DNA of 64,000 nt, from the NCBI GenBank assembly GCA_020853575.1, contig JADYYP010000045.1, forward strand, positions 248,001 to 312,000, read 5' to 3'. The notes below the pieces were generated by a model that made no database searches, had not been told where the DNA came from, and was given only the letters and a program-made list of their open reading frames with translations. Numbering within the stretch: position 1 is the first letter of the stretch; each line of letters starts with the position of its first letter. Below are positions 61,052-64,000 of the stretch, in pieces. This DNA comes from Planctomycetota bacterium (GTDB lineage: Bacteria; Planctomycetota; UBA1135; GCA-002686595). The position numbers and the translations under genes are program-made.

Positions 61052-61524
61052 CTGAGTTCTTCCGCGACGTTGTAGATCCAGGGCGTCGCCACCGGCGACC
61101 AGTCGAGCACTTCGGCGGAGTCCGCGAAGAAGATCGCGAGCTCGCGGGCGGCGGACTCAGGCGAGTCGGATCCGTGCACGAGATTGTTCGAGAACGACAT
61201 CCCGAGGTCACCGCGGATCGTGCCCGGCGCAGCCTTGCGCGCATTGGTCGCACCCATCAGCCCGCGCACGACCTCGATCGCGTCGACGCCTTCCAGCGCG
61301 AGCGCCACCACCGGGGCTGAGCTCATGTACTTGACCAGACCCGGATAGAAGGGCTTGCCCTTGTGCGGTTCGTAGTGGGTCTCGAACGTCGCCGGGGCGA
61401 ACTTGCGCAGCTTGAGCGCCACGAGCTTGAGGCCCTTGGCCTCGAAGCGCGCCAGGATCGTGCCGACGAGTCCACGCTGGACGGCATCGGGCTTGAGCAG
61501 GACGAGAGTGCGTTGAACGGCCAC
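61048..61524 (-). CDS. ndk: Nucleoside diphosphate kinase
   Basis: This 158-residue enzyme passes the gamma-phosphate between NTPs and NDPs through a phospho-histidine. It has TLVLLKPDAVQRGLVG, the AIEVVRGLMGATNARKAAPGTIRGD segment (in two parts), and the active-site block NNLVHGSDSPESAARE, where His is the phospho-acceptor. A ~15-residue C-terminal extension (PVATPWIYNVAEELS) exceeds the short bacterial form. The stop overlaps the NFACT start. It is divergent from the ATP synthase operon across 338 bp. Confidence 0.95.
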   Translation of the reverse strand: MAVQRTLVLLKPDAVQRGLVGTILARFEAKGLKLVALKLRKFAPATFETHYEPHKGKPFYPGLVKYMSSAPVVALALEGVDAIEVVRGLMGATNARKAAPGTIRGDLGMSFSNNLVHGSDSPESAARELAIFFADSAEVLDWSPVATPWIYNVAEELS

Positions 61525-61862
61525 GGTGGGTCGCTTCCGGTCGGAGGTTGGGTGGGTGGGGCAGCAGCGCTTCCCCGGAGACGGGTAAAAGACCGCGGAG
61601 TGTAGCGCCGCTGGCGCGCGACCAAAAGCGCGGGCCAGAAGTCTGTTCGCGCGCTCCGCCTGCGCGTCACTTTTGCCGGGAGCGAGAGGTTGACGGATGC
61701 GCCGCCGTCACTAAAGTGCTCGCCCCAACAAGCCTTCGCGACGCGCCGCGCGCGCTGCGTGAGGGTTTGTCGACCGAGGGCCGACTTTCTCCGCGCGAGA
61801 GAGCCGTTCACGCGGTCGCTCCAACTCGAAGCAAGTCAGGCCGCGCCCACGCGCGTCTGCCC
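61525..61862. promoter_or_regulatory. Divergent control region between ndk and the ATP synthase operon
   Basis: About 340 bp without a credible protein. It must hold outward promoters for ndk-NFACT-TPR on the left and the atp operon on the right. I could not pick out -35/-10 elements with confidence in this GC-rich sequence. The frames present here are not protein-like. Confidence 0.4.
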
Positions 61863-62153
61863 GTGAATTCAGAGCCTCCGCACGCGCCCCAGCCCGAGCC
61901 GCACAAGGCCGAGCCACGCAAGGTGCCGAGCGGAAGGCTGCTCGACCCGACCTACCTCAGGTTCGCCGGGGCCGGGCTGCAATTCGCGCTGACTTTCCTC
62001 GCGTTCGGCGCGGCCGGGTGGTGGCTCGATCGCCAGCTTGGGAGTTCGCCCTGGCTGATGATCGCGGGCATCTTCGTGGGCGCCGGAGGAGCGATGTACT
62101 CGCTCGTGCGACGCCTGGATACCGCGAAAACGAAACGACCGCCGCAACCATGA
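61863..62153 (+). CDS. AtpZ/AtpI-type ATP synthase assembly protein
   Basis: This 96-residue protein starts at GTG 61863 with a Pro/Lys-rich head. Two membrane helices follow (YLRFAGAGLQFALTFLAFGAAGWWLD and PWLMIAGIFVGAGGAMYSLVRRL, each read in parts) with a short DRQLGSSP loop. This is the AtpZ (DUF4492/AtpI-related) form that precedes F-type ATP synthase genes and helps c-ring assembly or Mg/Ca transport. Its TGA overlaps the next ATG (ATGA), so the two are coupled. Confidence 0.75.
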   Translation: MNSEPPHAPQPEPHKAEPRKVPSGRLLDPTYLRFAGAGLQFALTFLAFGAAGWWLDRQLGSSPWLMIAGIFVGAGGAMYSLVRRLDTAKTKRPPQP

Positions 62154-62524
62154 AGCTCCAACTGACCGTGCTCCTCGCTGGCCTCCCGCTCGCCGCGCTC
62201 GTCGCCTGGCGTCTGGGCGGAGCCACCGGCGCGGGCTCGTTGTTGGGCGTGCTCGCGGCCTTGTTCGTTTCCGTGCTGGGCGCGCTGTGGAGCGACCGAG
62301 CGCAGCGTCGTTCGCCCAAGCTGGCGCTGGAGGCCTTCGTGTTCTCGTTCCTCGCCAAGCTCGGCCTGCTCGCCATCGGTGCGCTCGCGCTGCGCTTCGT
62401 GCCCGAGCTCGGCGCGCGCTTCGATTGGTCGGCCTACCTGCTCGGGTTCGCCGCCACGGTGGCCTGGGCGATGTTCGCCGGAACCTTGTCCCATTGGCGC
62501 TCGCTGCGCCCGGCCAGGAGCTGA
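62150..62524 (+). CDS. AtpI-like small membrane protein of the ATP synthase operon
   Basis: This 124-residue protein has four hydrophobic helices (TVLLAGLPLAALVAW, GSLLGVLAALFVSVLGALW, FVFSFLAKLGLLAIGALAL, YLLGFAATVAWAMFAGTL). It fits the ATP synthase I/UncI type, which is often found second in these operons. The sequence is divergent and the assignment rests partly on position. It overlaps the upstream gene by 4 bp and lies 8 bp before atpB. Confidence 0.62.
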   Translation: MKLQLTVLLAGLPLAALVAWRLGGATGAGSLLGVLAALFVSVLGALWSDRAQRRSPKLALEAFVFSFLAKLGLLAIGALALRFVPELGARFDWSAYLLGFAATVAWAMFAGTLSHWRSLRPARS

Positions 62525-62532
62525 AGTTCCCC

Positions 62533-63495
62533 GTGACACGCTATCTCCTCTGTCCGCGCGGACTGTCGCTGCTCGCCGTCGTCCTGGCGGCCTGCACCAT
62601 CGTCACGCTGTTCTCGATGCACCACGCCAGCGACATCGGCGCGTTGCAATCCGAGCCTGCGGGCGTGTTTCCCGCTCTGTTCGGGCACTTGACCCCGACG
62701 CCGCTCTCGTTCGATCACCACACGCCGCTCGCGCTGCACGCGCCGTGGCTGCCGGCTTTGTTCACCAGCGACTCCGCGGGAGTCGACACCGATCGATTCG
62801 TGGTCACCAATCTGCAGGTGTTCCAGGTCGCAGCGGTGCTGTTCGTGTTGATCGGGTTTTCAGGCGTGGCGAGCTATCTGCGCACGGGACGTGGCGACGC
62901 GATCAGCAAGATGTTCGCGGGCTTCGTGCGCTACATCCGCGACGAAATGGTGTTCGCGGTGATGGGCAAGGAGCACGGCGCGCACTTCGTGCCGTATTTC
63001 CTGTGCATCTTCTTCTTCATCATGTTCCAGAACGTGTTCGGTCTGCTGCCGCACTCCGCGACCGCCACGGCCTCGATCGCGGTGACCGGCGCGCTGGCGA
63101 CGCTGACCTTCGGCGCGATGATCGGATGCGGCATGGCCGCCCAGGGTCCGCTGGCCTTCTGGAAGAACCTGGTCCCGCACGTTCCGCTGCCCTTGTGGCC
63201 TCTGATGTTCGTGATCGAGCTGATCGGTCTGTGCGTCAAGCCCTTCGCGCTCACCATCCGTCTGTTCGCCAACATGACCGCCGGTCACTTGATCGTGCTG
63301 TCGTGCATGGGCCTGATCATGTTCTTCGCCAAGGCTGGCGCGAACGCAGCGGTGGGCTACGGCTCGGCGCCGCTGGCCGTCGGCTTCGGCGTGTTCATCA
63401 TGATCATCGAGACCTTCGTGGCGATCCTGCAGGCCTACATCTTCACCATGCTCTCGATCATCTTCGTCGGAGCCGCAGTTCACCCCGAGCACTAG
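62533..63495 (+). CDS. atpB: F-type ATP synthase subunit a
   Basis: This 320-residue membrane protein forms the proton half-channels next to the c-ring. The conserved LCVKPFALTIRLFANMTAGH carries the essential Arg that faces the c-subunit carboxylate. The closing helix FVAILQAYIFTMLSIIFVG is also conserved. Upstream helices include FVPYFLCIFFFIMFQNVFGLLP. The start is GTG 62533, which gives a first helix at residues ~10-30. The head is longer than in E. coli, with a ~65-residue periplasmic loop before the second helix. Confidence 0.93.
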   Translation: MTRYLLCPRGLSLLAVVLAACTIVTLFSMHHASDIGALQSEPAGVFPALFGHLTPTPLSFDHHTPLALHAPWLPALFTSDSAGVDTDRFVVTNLQVFQVAAVLFVLIGFSGVASYLRTGRGDAISKMFAGFVRYIRDEMVFAVMGKEHGAHFVPYFLCIFFFIMFQNVFGLLPHSATATASIAVTGALATLTFGAMIGCGMAAQGPLAFWKNLVPHVPLPLWPLMFVIELIGLCVKPFALTIRLFANMTAGHLIVLSCMGLIMFFAKAGANAAVGYGSAPLAVGFGVFIMIIETFVAILQAYIFTMLSIIFVGAAVHPEH

Positions 63496-63521
63496 CCTTC
63501 ACGGGCTGGCCCGGGGAACCC

Positions 63522-63550
63522 CCGAGATCCTCTCGGTTTCCTTTTCTCTC
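63522..63550 (+). terminator. Hairpin with T-rich tail between atpB and atpE
   Basis: CCGAGA (63522-63527), a 3-nt loop, and TCTCGG (63531-63536) form a 6-bp stem, directly followed by TTTCCTTTTCTCTC. It looks like a weak intrinsic terminator or a processing hairpin in the 119-bp gap before atpE. It could set different mRNA levels for subunits a and c. Confidence 0.45.
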
Positions 63551-63614
63551 AAGACACTTTTCCCCACGACAACGACACGACCTCGCTTCGGGGTCGCCAG
63601 GAGATCCAGATTCC

Positions 63615-63884
63615 ATGTTGACCCCCTTCGATGCATTCCTCGCGGTTCAGGAACACGCCAGCAACCAGTGGGCGTTCTTCGGCGCCGCGATCGGCGCGGG
63701 CGTGACCGCGATCGGCGCCGGGCTGGGCATCTCGCGCATCGGCGCGTCGGCCAACGAAGGCATCGCGCGTCAGCCGGAAGCGGCCAACGACATCAAGGGC
63801 GGATCGCTGATCCTCTCGGCCTTCATCGAAGGTGTGTCGCTGTTCGCGGTGGTCGTCGCCCTCCTGATCGCGCTCAAGCAATAG
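63615..63884 (+). CDS. atpE: F-type ATP synthase subunit c
   Basis: This 89-residue hairpin of two helices builds the rotor ring. Helix 1 is Gly/Ala-rich (FGAAIGAGVTAIGAGLGIS), the polar loop is ARQPEAANDI, and helix 2 has the proton-binding Glu in SAFIEGVSLFAVVVALL. The first helix lacks the extra acidic residue typical of Na+-binding rings at the usual place, so H+ is the likely ion. ATG 63615 follows AGGAG with 10 nt spacing. Confidence 0.93.
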   Translation: MLTPFDAFLAVQEHASNQWAFFGAAIGAGVTAIGAGLGISRIGASANEGIARQPEAANDIKGGSLILSAFIEGVSLFAVVVALLIALKQ

Positions 63885-63956
63885 TCCTCGGGGCCCAGCC
63901 CGAGCTCCGCGTCGTGCGGGTGCTCGCGCGGGCTTCGACAGCACGGAGTCGGTTTC

Positions 63957-64000
63957 ATGATGCTCCTCCTCACGGCATTCGCCGAAGAAGGCCACGGTGG
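63957..64000 (+). CDS. atpF: F-type ATP synthase subunit b, first codons only
   Basis: The last 44 bp begin a frame MMLLLTAFAEEGHG at ATG 63957 (or 63960). Its position right after atpE, and the short hydrophobic start followed by AEEGHG, fit the start of subunit b in planctomycetal operons. Nothing more can be said at the window edge. Confidence 0.6.
   Translation, partial: MMLLLTAFAEEGHG

Overview
The window is GC-rich chromosomal DNA from a member of the Planctomycetota. I infer this from three things: a giant secreted protein whose C-terminal Cys-rich motif (residues CPCGNNG and following) is typical of this phylum; several FG-GAP/VCBS 'CRTAC1' proteins with TPR partners; and long, often TPR-decorated proteins between compact housekeeping operons. 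No species name can be given from the sequence alone.

Layout. 0-8.4 kb: the 5' end of a B12-binding radical SAM gene; a DXP/isoprenoid operon (xseB, ispA, dxs, nadK); and, convergent to it, lysS with a LolCD-type lipoprotein exporter. 8.6-18.9 kb: tRNA-Ala; leuS followed by a GT-C glycosyltransferase, an RNase R-like exonuclease and a cupredoxin lipoprotein; a PuuD-like membrane protein; a CRTAC1/TPR pair on the other strand. 19-25.4 kb: a genomic island at tRNA-Arg(TCG). It holds an integrase remnant and a four-gene same-strand cluster (WYL regulator, AAA+ ATPase, multi-zinc-ribbon protein, DUF2325-like protein) that I do not recognise as a described system. 25.5-44.1 kb: an 11-kb gene for a 3639-residue secreted beta-helix protein, a ClC channel with CBS domains, a GT2-TPR glycosyltransferase, a response regulator, and a CRTAC1-redoxin-TPR gene broken by one in-frame TGA. 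44.2-48.0 kb: a small integrated element bounded by a perfect 53-bp direct repeat of the 3' end of tRNA-Arg(TCT), with HNH-like, XRE, membrane and unknown cargo. 48-64 kb: tRNA-Pro, purD, a Fur-family regulator, a DUF3568 lipoprotein, purQ and purL, accA, an ECF sigma/anti-sigma/PDZ operon, a TPR lipoprotein, an NFACT (RqcH-like) gene overlapping ndk, and the start of the ATP synthase operon (atpZ, atpI-like, atpB, atpE, atpF start).

The best leads are the WYL-AAA-zinc ribbon-DUF2325 cluster; the 44-48 kb element, where the att core lies inside the integrase reading frame so that integration exchanges the integrase C-terminus; and the in-frame TGA inside the CRTAC1-redoxin-TPR gene. Many very long antisense frames are by-products of GC-rich codon use and were discarded.
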